Positions 37,001 through 45,901 of a stretch of DNA of 64,000 nt are shown here, one piece after another. The DNA is taken from assembly GCA_014529385.2 (NCBI GenBank), contig CM043958.1, forward strand, positions 85,171,525 to 85,235,524, in the 5' to 3' direction. A model generated the notes under the pieces. That model did not search any database. It worked only from the letters and a program-made list of their open reading frames with translations, and was not told where the DNA came from. The position numbers and the translations under genes were made by a program. Positions within the stretch are counted from its first letter, which is position 1; the number at the start of each line of letters is the position of its first letter. This stretch comes from Adiantum capillus-veneris (lineage: Eukaryota; Streptophyta; Polypodiopsida; Polypodiales; Pteridaceae).

Positions 37001-38480
37001 TCCAGTATGGTCAGCTGATCGTCTGTGCTGCATGCGGCGTATGGCCCTCTCTACCATCTCTGCTGTAAAGAAGGAGGAGCACGTGGGGCGTGGCTCGTGT
37101 GGCTGTGGGATAGGAGGCTGCCCTGGTACCTCATATAGTCGCTCTGCATAGTCATGCCATATCTGTGGGTCCTCAATACCTGTAGTTGGACGTGGCTCGC
37201 GCAGGGTGCGCCATGCCGTCGCGCTATCCATGCTCATGAATAGGCGGTATAGCTCAAGCTCCTGTGCCTCTTCGAATGCTCGCCGCTTTTGGCGTGTCAG
37301 CGTCTTCATATGCCGTCTGGCCTCTCTCTCTGTGATCTCTCCTAAGGCTCGCCGTGCACGGAGGCGTCGGTATAGCTCTCTGCACTCATCATCATACCAG
37401 CGGTTCTGAGGTATAGTCCCGGGGGGGGGGAGTGCGTCCTGTGTGAGTGGTGTGTGGAAAAGAGCTAATAGCTGAAGTGTGGAGAACGGAAGAGATATGT
37501 GATGTGAGAACTGAGAGTGGTGTGGATGGGTGGAGGAGGCATAGGCCATGTTCGATCTTGGTCGAGTAAAGAGAGGCTAGCTCATGTGTGAAATGGATGG
37601 TGGTGTGTGGAGTGTGTGCTGTGGAGCTGTGTGGGATGGTATCTCCGGTGATGGAGAAAGAGAGGTATGTGTGGTCGGCTCCGATGGGTATGGGTGGAAT
37701 GGTGAAGGATGTGATAAGGTGTGTAGCCTCCCTGGGTCCCAGAATATAGTCGACTACACTCCCCCCTCCTTCTGCAACTCCATGTGGCATACAAGTCAGG
37801 CCCCCTGAGGTGGGCCACTGGACCATCCCGTTATAAATAACGAGACGGTGCTGGGAGCCAAGTCGAAGTAGATGTCGTCCGTAGGCTGTGACTGGAGCCC
37901 TGTCTGCTGTATCTCTCATAGTAGCCTCCTCATCTAGAGTGTGTAGTGCCTCTGGGTCTTCATGGTCATATGCCTCACACTGCTCACTGCGCGTACGAGC
38001 ATTGAAGTCTCCCATAAGGAAGACTTCACCCAGTGTGGAGTACTCCATAATCTCCTCCGTGAGGCATGCGTACGGTGACTCCTGCTCAATAGGGGCGAAT
38101 CTGGAGCCTGTGGGAGCAAAGTAGCAAAGGGCAATGTAGACGATCCTGTCTCGTGAGAGCTCGAGGCGAATCCACATGTAGCGGGCCTGTGGGTCCCGGG
38201 CAACAATCTGTAGTCTGCTGTGAAGCCCCTGTCTAAAGAGTATGGCCACTCCTCCTGAGCCGCGAGTGGTGTGCTGGCGCATACATCCTCGATGTAGAGA
38301 CTCTCACTGGAATCCATGTATCCGTGGTAACCCTCTCTCCGGGCTCTCGTGTGTCTCTGTAAGTAGAATGATGTCTCGACCTCTCATCACCTCCTCAAGT
38401 CTCTCTGGGTGTGTCCATAGGTCTCCATTGCAATTCCAAACCGTGACATGAATCTCCTCGTGTGTCCCACAGGCCGCGAG
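34030..38480 (-). pseudogene. LINE-D ORF2: endonuclease-RT, four lesions
   Basis: It starts directly after the ORF1 stop in the same frame. The APE-type endonuclease includes VWNCNGDLW, LLTETHESPE, LMGDFNARTRSE and GADHTYLSFS. The RT includes GVKQGCPLSPTLFGLYID and MLYADDIVLISESPEG. The C-terminal zinc motif (ICRACTEEVESEE, then HFVCRC) is split by the 34535-35258 insertion. Lesions: TGA at 38304-38306 where LINE-G has Trp, a frame change in a run of G residues near 37420, the TIR insertion, and TGA at 34447-34449. Otherwise the reading is well preserved. Confidence 0.88.
34535..35258. mobile_element. Small TIR element in LINE-D, 9-bp target duplication
   Basis: 724 bp flanked by TGCTCCTCA on both sides (34526-34534 and 35259-35267). 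Termini resemble each other inverted (AGTTACCCGGAACG against AGTTACCGGGGAACG). Both ends are packed with GGAACG motifs, like hAT subterminal arrays. The 8-9 bp duplication fits hAT or Mutator-like elements. No coding capacity. The middle holds GA-rich sequence (34768-34960). Confidence 0.75.
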
Positions 38481-38483
38481 TCC

Positions 38484-39404
38484 CTATGCGATGGTCTTGC
38501 CATCAATGATAACCCTACCATCTCGATATACTGCCTTCTTCCCTTCTTTGCGGGCTTGGTGGACTCGAGGCATGCACGCGCGACGGTGATCTTGTTGCAT
38601 CTTTGTGAGGTCATCATCAAGATAAATCGGGGGGCCTTCTATCCCTCTCAAGATGACCCTCTTTCGGAGGAAGGAAGTTCGAGACTCCTCGGAGGCGAAT
38701 TGGAGGATGAGAGCTCTCTTCTTTGGATCTTTGCCGGCTCTCCAAACTTTGGAGAAAGGGATCTCTTCTTCCTTGTATCCCACTTTCTTGCATAAAGCTT
38801 TCCCATCGCTCTCGGGTGTAGACCCTTCTTCTTCTTTGATGCCGGTCACTCGCACATTGAGACGGCGAGCTTGTCGCATCTTCTCCTCTTCGATGGTTGT
38901 GTGTACGATGAGTACTTCATCTTTTTGGGCTTCCTCTCTTGCTACCTTCTTGATGTTCTTTTTGACCACTTCGACCCATCCTTCTTTGGTGGCCTCTAAT
39001 TTGTCCTCAATGCTTGCGGTGAGGGCTTTGGTGATCTCCTCCTTGAGGGCTTCCTTAGCCTCCTCCTTAATCTCTCCTTCCTCGGGGGTGAGGGATGTGA
39101 TGGAAGCATGAAGGAAATCGATTTGTGCCTTCATCTCTTCTTGCTCTTTCCTCCATCTCTCCCTCTCCTTCTCGTTCTCCCGTTCCCTTCTCTCCTTCTC
39201 CTCTTTGAGATTTTGGATTTCCGCTCTCATGTCCTCCTTCTCTTCGTTCCATAGCTTGATGAAGGTGGCTTTCTCCTCCTTCCATATCTCTCTCTCCATC
39301 CGCCATTCTTTCATGTCCTTCTCCAGTTGTGCAATCCTCTTGTTCGTGAGCATGAAGGTTGTCTTCGTTGTCGGTGTCGGCGTCTTGATGATGGGGGAAG
39401 ACAT
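38484..39404 (-). CDS. LINE-D ORF1: coiled coil plus L1-ORF1p-like RNA-binding half
   Basis: 306 residues from ATG 39404. The first part is a long charged coiled coil (WRMEREIWKEEKATF, ERRERENEKERERWRK). The second half (RRLNVRVTGIKEEEG, WRAGKDPKKRALILQF, PPIYLDDDLTKMQQDHR, AVYRDGRVIIDGK) has the pattern of the vertebrate L1 ORF1p RRM and C-terminal domain as I remember it. It should bind the element RNA and trimerise. No zinc knuckle is present. The stop TAG is followed in the same frame by ORF2. The frame is also open upstream through the 5' UTR and a microsatellite, but 39404 is the natural start, matching MSSP in LINE-G. Confidence 0.82.
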   Translation of the reverse strand: MSSPIIKTPTPTTKTTFMLTNKRIAQLEKDMKEWRMEREIWKEEKATFIKLWNEEKEDMRAEIQNLKEEKERRERENEKERERWRKEQEEMKAQIDFLHASITSLTPEEGEIKEEAKEALKEEITKALTASIEDKLEATKEGWVEVVKKNIKKVAREEAQKDEVLIVHTTIEEEKMRQARRLNVRVTGIKEEEGSTPESDGKALCKKVGYKEEEIPFSKVWRAGKDPKKRALILQFASEESRTSFLRKRVILRGIEGPPIYLDDDLTKMQQDHRRACMPRVHQARKEGKKAVYRDGRVIIDGKTIA

Positions 39405-39579
39405 GGTTGTCTTCGTAGCTACCCTCTCTTCATATTGTGAAGAAGAGGGGAGAAGGGGAAGAGAGCACTCAACGTGTGTGTGTGGGTATGTAACCGTGTG
39501 TGTGTGTGTGTGAGAGAGAGAGAGATGGCTGCGGGTACGGCAATAAGCTGGGCTGGAGGTAGCGCGCTGGCCTTCTTGG

Positions 39580-39709
39580 CGTGCAGGGAGCAGCGCACAG
39601 GGGGGGGCAGCGCGCAGGAGGGAGCAGCGCACAGGGGTGGGGCAGCGCGCAGGGGAGAGCAGCTCGCAGGAGGGAGCAGCTCGCAGGGGAGGGCAGCGCG
39701 CAGGAGGGC

Positions 39710-39713
<4 letters not shown>
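39580..39713. repeat. GC-rich minisatellite
   Basis: Tandem variants of GGGAGCAGCGCGCAGG-like units, about 18-36 bp, seven or so copies, directly before the (GA)n that ends LINE-E. Confidence 0.75.
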
Positions 39714-39761
<48 letters not shown>

Positions 39762-39763
<2 letters not shown>

Positions 39764-39991
39764 TTATATTAACGTCTTCAAAAGGACAGAATGACCTATG
39801 AGACCAGAAAGTTACAATGTGGTGGATCTGATACAAAGTCAGAGTAACAAAAATGACAGAATAAAATGCTATGGAATCTGAAACAGCTAGGTGTGATCTA
39901 AGCAGATAGGTGGGATAGCTAAATCACAGATCACAAAAGATCCAGCATCGGTCGCTGGCGGGTCTCATCAATCTCCTCCATGGTCAATAGC
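39762..39991 (-). mobile_element. LINE-E, 3' fragment
   Basis: Only the last about 230 bp of the family, preceded by a (GA)n tract (39714-39761). Very similar to the 3' end of LINE-C. 5'-truncated in the C-terminal coding region. Confidence 0.88.
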
Positions 39992-40010
39992 CTGAGAGAG
40001 AGAGAGAGAT

Positions 40011-40240
40011 GATGAAATGAAATGTTATATTAACGTCTTCTATAGGCCAAAATGACCTTTGAGACCAAAGAGCTACATCATGGTGAATCTGATACAAGGG
40101 CTGGATAAAAAGAAAGAAACTAACTAAAGAGAAACACTACTAGAGCTGTAAAAGGTGGGTATCAAGAGCGTGAGGGGTAAGTATACAAAAGGTGGGTATG
40201 TATCTTAGAGAAAGATACAAAATGGTGGATATGTGTGTAT
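40011..40240 (-). mobile_element. LINE-F, 3' fragment
   Basis: Another severely 5'-truncated copy, separated from LINE-E only by a short (GA)n tract, so its tail abuts LINE-E. It carries the family terminal sequence and hairpin. The inner boundary is approximate. Confidence 0.82.
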
Positions 40241-40800
40241 CAGGATCCGGAGGTAGCTCGCATCGGTCGGTGCATAATCGTGTATTTGATTGGTTGCACA
40301 CAAGCGGGCAGTGGTGGGAGTTTGGTGAGATTTTGTACTTTATTTCTGGTCACGACTCTGGGCTAATCATCAGGCTCGTACGAGGATTGCTGATTTTTAG
40401 TGGCCGGTTGCAGAGGGGCAGTGGTGGGAGTTTGGCTAGCCTATAGTGGACACCCTTAGTTTGACTCAACAACATTGCTTACGGGATTGTCCGGAGGCAC
40501 AACAGGTTTGGCTCATGATTCTTCATCTGATTGCCTCTATCCTTCCAGACACGGTCTCCACTTGGGGGATGGCGGTGTGGTCAGCTAGAGCCTAGTTCAA
40601 GCCAGCACTTGGCTATGAGACGGAGCAGGGCAACGTGGCTATTATAATGGCTACAGGCGGGTGACATCATCTGAGATGGGGAATCTTTGTGGATAGATGG
40701 GGAATGGCTATCCCAGTTAAGTCGAGCATTGTTGTTTTGATTCGGATTGTACGCTTGTTGGGCATATGTTTAATTGTTGTTCGAGGCATTTTTCATTTTC
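40241..40800 (+). pseudogene. L1-type LINE fragment with zf-RVT remnant
   Basis: Sense translation near 40465-40600 reads QQHCLRDCPEAQQVWLMIL and STWGMAVWSARA, the form of the C-terminal zf-RVT region of plant L1 elements. It has several stops. It lies close to the next CDC48B exon and is the second sense-strand L1 piece in the intron. Confidence 0.55.
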
Positions 40801-40979
40801 AAAATTTAAAAAGCTGTCAAGTAGGCACTGTTACAATTGAAGGTAGTCAATAAAAACAGGTTCTTGTTTCTCCAAAGGTATGATGATCAAACAAATCACA
40901 TGCACTGTTCTTGCGTGAGTATTTCTTCTTCTACACTGTTTATTTATGGGGTAATCTTGGATTATGACGGGATTTGCAG

Positions 40980-43795
40980 ACGGCAACATGAGTCAAGGTT
41001 GGTTGCACAACTTTTGACCTTGATGGATGACAAGAGATTGTACTCAAGCCAGTCACGGGCAGTTGTCGTAGCAGCTACAAACAGGCATGTTTGTTTTTCA
41101 TGTAGTCCTACCTTCATTTTATGCCAAAAGGAATTGAGGCTAGAAGTTTTGGTTAACCTTGCTTATATATTGGGCAGGATCAACTCTATTGACCCTGCCC
41201 TTCGACGACCTGGTCGCTTTGACAGAGAAATTGAAGTTACTGCTCCTAATGGCCAAGAACGCTATGAAATTCTGAAGGTATGTCTTTAAACTCAATTATT
41301 TTCAATTTACACATCCACAAATGCTTGAAGATGAAAATGTGTAGTTCCTATACAAGAGTTTGTGACAGTTAAATGTTTTTTCCAGCTTCATGCAAGTCGC
41401 CTCCCACTGGATGTAGGTGTGGAATTGCGTTTAGTATCTGACATGTGCAATGGCTATGTTGGGGCAGATTTAGCTGCTTTATGCCGTGAAGCTGCTATGG
41501 CTTCTCTCAGGAGGAGTTTACAAGATCCGTCACACTGTAACATGCAACAAACTTTAACAATGCAAGATTGGGAGCAGGCACATTCAAAGGTGGGACCCAG
41601 CATAGTTAGGGGTGCAGTAGCAGATGTCCCTAAAGTTTTGTGGGATGATATTGGAGGTCTAACTGAAGTAAAGGTGATGATTCCGGTTTTAGACCTTGAT
41701 CTGTTGCTGCATGATGATTAAGCGCTCTTCACACATTTGCATGAGACTAGGATCACTTTGGCAACAGGAAGTAGGGAATTCCTGTGATGTCTAGATTTTT
41801 GAGGCTGTGCACCATATTATCTTTTAAGTGCTCATCTTTGTCATGGGTGAGGTGCCTTACCACTAAACTCTCGGCTTGTTTGTTGACAAACTAATTTGTA
41901 GTGTTGGGCTAGCTTGAAACGAACCTGCATATACTTGTGTGCTGTGAGCACCTTATTGGGATTGGTGTAGCTTTGGTTTTTGTTTTGGATTCATGTAGGT
42001 GTATGCATATGGTGTAGCTTTAAGCTTGTAAGGTCTGAAAGTTCAGAGGCTAGTAATCAATGTGAGTGAAATGTTTGTAGGATGATTTGTTCAAATGTGC
42101 TTCTCCCTTGACAGTATAGATCTCTGGCAGAGGAGCTGTCAGTTGCTGATTCCTAACCCAGCTGTCCACCCTTGATAATCTGCAGAGAAAGCTGCAGCAG
42201 ACAGTGGAGTGGCCTATCCAGCATGCAGATGCCCTTGCCAGACTTGGTCTTAAGCCTGTACGTGGGGTTTTGCTCTATGGTCCTCCAGGATGCTCGAAAA
42301 CTACTTTGGTAAAAGCTGCTGCCCATGCTGCCAAAGCAAATCTCTTCTCTTTAAGGTACACACTGACACTTTGGATCAGTGGCTGTGAAAACTGTTTTGA
42401 ATCTTTGCGGTGATTATGTAAGCAGTGGAGCAGAGCTATACTCCATGTTCGTTGGAGAGGGTGAGGCCCTGTTGCGAGAGACTTTCCGCCGTGCTCGTCT
42501 TGTTGCACCAAGTATAGTGTTTTTTGACGAAGCTGATGCAATTGCAGCAAAGCGGTAAGATCAATATTTGTACAGTCTTACCATCTAGAGAAAGCAAGGG
42601 AATTTTGTTTTGATAATAATGAAATGGTATGCTTTATTTGCTGGCAAAGTAGAGGTTTCTTTCTTCACAAAAGGGCAAAACTATCAAATATCGGAAAGAA
42701 AAGATTATCTTGTGTTTTGTGAAAGCAAGCGAAGGCAATAAAGCAGGTCAAGCGAACATTATTTGAGAGATTATGTCTGAATTTAGTTATGCGTTTATGA
42801 CTTGCTTGAATCTTACAGGGAAGGGGGGGATCAACAGTCAACAGGGACGGGAAATAGTGTCGGGGAAAAGCTGTTGTCAACATTGCTGACTGAAATTGAT
42901 GGTCTGGAGCTAGCACAGGTTTCTATACACAATTTCATTTTATATGTCATTATTGGTTGTGATATAGTTTATGGAGTTCGATTTGCCACAAAGGTAGTTT
43001 AGTTTTTTGTGAAGCTCTGCATTAGCTGCTGTATTTAGGAGAGTGCTTGGCGCATGTACCTCTGTGAAGAAAAGGAGCTGCTGTGTGTACTAATCATTTC
43101 TTTGCTAGGATATAGAAAGCACTCTTTTGAGCCTATGTGCATGATCTGTGTGATTTTTACTTTGTCAACCTAGCTAAATATAGCGGGCTTTAGAATTGAA
43201 GCATGAATGGAAAGTTGCAAAGAGCTGACTGTTACCATCTAGTCAAACATCATTTTATTTGATATGCTTGGTCTCAGACCCAGCTTTCTGAATTTCCTCC
43301 TCCTAAAATATAGGGCGTTTTGGTGCTGGGTGCAACCAATCGGCCAAGGTCCATAGATGGAGCTTTGATGCGCCCTGGTCGATTTGATCAGGTTATTTCA
43401 ATCAACTTTTTGAAACTGTGGCTAGGTTTGTATTGGATGATATTGGATGATATTTTGTTCAATTTCCAAACATGGTATTGACTTTTCAGGTTTTATATGT
43501 ACCCCCACCTGATCAAGAGGGCAGACTAGAGGTATTGAAAGTCCACACACGCAATATGCGGCTTGCCAATAATGTGGACTTGTCGAGTATTGCCTTAGCA
43601 ACAGATCGTTTTACTGGAGCAGAACTGGCAGGGCTTTGTAGTGAGGCAGGTATGGCTGCCCTAAGGGAGAACCTTTCTGCTGACACTGTATATGAACGCC
43701 ACTTCTTGAATGCATTGGAAGGAATAAGGCCATCTCTAACCACTGCTGAAATAGCAAGCTATGCAAAGTTTGGGTTGTCTCGTCATGCGACATGA
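40980..43795 (+). CDS. CDC48B: CDC48B-type AAA ATPase, last eight exons
   Basis: Exons 40980-41084, 41178-41277, 41386-41673, 42186-42355, 42426-42554, 42819-42918, 43314-43391, 43490-43795; phases agree at every join. Together with 5248-5392 they encode about 473 residues. The D1 end has VVVAATNR and [14 protein letters not shown], then the linker [24 protein letters not shown]2 has Walker [11 protein letters not shown] (the CS replaces the usual TG, as in plant CDC48B), [19 protein letters not shown], Walker [11 protein letters not shown], sensor and arginine fingers [20 protein letters not shown], and the small subdomain [20 protein letters not shown]. Stop at 43793. CDC48B is a nuclear/cytosolic AAA unfoldase-like ATPase. 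The intron after 41084 begins GC. Confidence 0.93.
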
Positions 43796-45136
43796 ACATA
43801 TTATATCATTCTGACGACCACAAATTTTGCAAGAGAACCATTTTTGGCAATTCTCGCAATCTTTCCAGAAATCAAAATCAATTGGCTTCATTTACCAACA
43901 GGGGAACCATGTAAACATATTTTCAGTCAGCATGTATTGTAAGAGCAATATCTCTTTGCTGACGTTGTCAAGGACAATAGCAACAATATGGGATAGTCTC
44001 ATTATGGCAAACAAGCAGAGCCTATTGCATGCATTCCTTCTGAAGACGGGAACGACTACTTGAGTGATGGTCCTGGTGCTGGCTGTTCTGCATACTCTTC
44101 GGCAACAGTGGTTAGATGTATATGAGAGGGAGGTGTAAGATAATGCAGGAGTTTCTTTCTGGGTTTTTTGGAGCTCCACTGTTGTGCAATATCTGGCTGA
44201 AACCATTGTGATGTTCTACTCTTTCCCCAAGTTTTATATTCAGCTCTCTGAAGAACATAATGCGAGGTGATGGTGTTGGTTCTTGAAAATGGCTTCCCCT
44301 TTGTGATAGAAGCTATGCTACTCATAGATCTTTCTTTAGGCCTTTCTGCTGTGCTGAGCCATTTTTTATGTGGCTATAGAGGGACTGAGGCAGAGCACGT
44401 ATTTTGAAACAGCCGCCCTGTTTTGCCTTGATGGGCATAGTCCTGGCATAGTGCCTTCAAAAGAAATAAGTACTTAGGTTCCTTTTGTAGAGAGAATGTT
44501 CTACTTTCTTAGTGTTACAATTTTGTACGAGACCGGCCGTATGGCTCTAAATGTCCCTTACAATTTTGTACAAGACCGACCCATGCATGGGCAAGCAAGC
44601 TCCTATACGTTGAGTCTGTTATCTTGAATAGATATATACCAGGAACTAATTAAACTGGGAGAAAATTTTTATTTGGCAGGATTGTGAGAGGGAAGCTCAA
44701 TTTTAGGATCATGTAATTGGGAACAAGAAAACATTGCAAGAGAAGCAAGGTTCTCCTCAGGTACAAAAGGCACTTGGCTTTTGTACCGAAATGATACTCT
44801 TCATTCAAGACGTTGCAAGCAGGGTTTAAAACATCAGCCATTGTTTGAAAGAAAACTCAGTGCAGAGCAATAATATGTGCACACAGTACATAGAACATTG
44901 CCAAAATTGATCTAAAGGCCTACTCTCCCATAAATGCAGATGACAATTGGCATTCAATTCTTATGGTACCTACTGAAAAAAGCATTGAGAGAGAATCGAT
45001 TGAAACAAAACTTAATTTCTTCAGGTTTTAAAAGCGTTTCAAGCTATAGGGATGCCAAGTTTTAGGACTCTTTTGGCTTATGACCTTGAGGCTCTCTCTC
45101 TCTCTCTTGTATACATCATATAGAAACTTCCACGTA
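43796..45136. other. Downstream flank of CDC48B, no gene seen
   Basis: AT-rich sequence expected to hold the CDC48B 3' UTR. I find no convincing coding frame and no clear AATAAA in the first kilobase. A short repeated phrase (ACAATTTTGTACGAGACCG near 44518 and a variant near 44560) is a local duplication. Confidence 0.5.
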
Positions 45137-45528
45137 GGGTAAAGGGGCCAATATAAGTCCATCTAAGCTACACATCAGATTTCTGGAGCCCTGGTGCACA
45201 AAATCAAGCGTGCATAGGTGCAAATGGAAGCTGAGCCTCCATCGTACGAGCAACAAAAAGGGCAGCGCTATCAGCGTTACACAGATGGCTCACGGCAACA
45301 ATAGTCTTTTCACGTGGAAAAAAATGCAGGCGAGAAACAATCCGGGCCAAGGGGCATTTTTCAGCCATACGGCCAACAAGGCGCGAACCCAAGATCGAAC
45401 GGCTACGATTCACTCAGTTGTGCTAACCCGTTGTATTGTGTCCTTCCATTGGAGAAACTTCTACATGTTTATTGGGGGTGTTAAGTGTCCCATTACTGGT
45501 ACCCGGCTTTTTATTGGCCCCTTTACCC
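45137..45528. mobile_element. 392-bp MITE with 17-bp TIRs and TA flanks
   Basis: The terminal inverted repeat GGGTAAAGGGGCCAATA is perfect at both ends (45137-45153 and 45512-45528) and both ends are flanked by TA. That pattern fits a Tc1/mariner (Stowaway-like) non-autonomous element. The interior on the - strand contains a tRNA-like A-box/B-box pair (about 45381-45440). Confidence 0.7.
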
Positions 45529-45585
45529 TAAAGTATTTCGAAAGGGAGTACACATCCATAAACTCTCTCTCTCTCTCTCTCTTGG

Positions 45586-45589
<4 letters not shown>

Positions 45590-45647
<58 letters not shown>
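45590..45647. repeat. (GA)n tail of LINE-G
   Basis: About 58 bases of GA, preceded by a short (TC)n at 45562-45581. It abuts the family 3' terminus. Confidence 0.9.
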
Positions 45648-45649
<2 letters not shown>

Positions 45650-45901
45650 GAAAATGAAATGTTATATTAACGTCTTCAAAAGGCCAAAATGACCTATGAG
45701 ACCAATCAGTTACAAAATAGTGAATCTAATACCATGTCTGGGTACAAAAGAACTAGAAAAGAACTAGAAGTGGAACAAAATACTACTACTACTACTACAA
45801 TCTAAAACTACGTGGGTGTAGCAGCTGATACAATAGGTACCCGGTAAACTGGATGTAACAGTGTGTGAAACAAAGATGGAAGAAATGGTGAGGATCCATC
45901 C

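Larger units (their letters stand above)
33809..39530 (-). mobile_element. LINE-D, nearly full length, with ORF1 and ORF2
   Basis: The 3' terminus with a perfect 7-bp hairpin (33828-33843) is followed by ORF2 (to about 38480), ORF1 (38484-39404) and a 5' UTR to about 39530. It is inserted in the endonuclease part of LINE-C. It carries one small TIR insertion, two nonsense codons and a frameshift in a homopolymer. It belongs to a different subfamily from LINE-G, since the proteins differ at many positions. Confidence 0.9.

Noticed and set aside
38484-39836. 450-codon version of LINE-D ORF1 starting at 39836
   Set aside because: Residues before 39404 come from LINE-E, a (TC)n tract, a minisatellite and the 5' UTR. 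Comparison with LINE-G places the start at MSSP.
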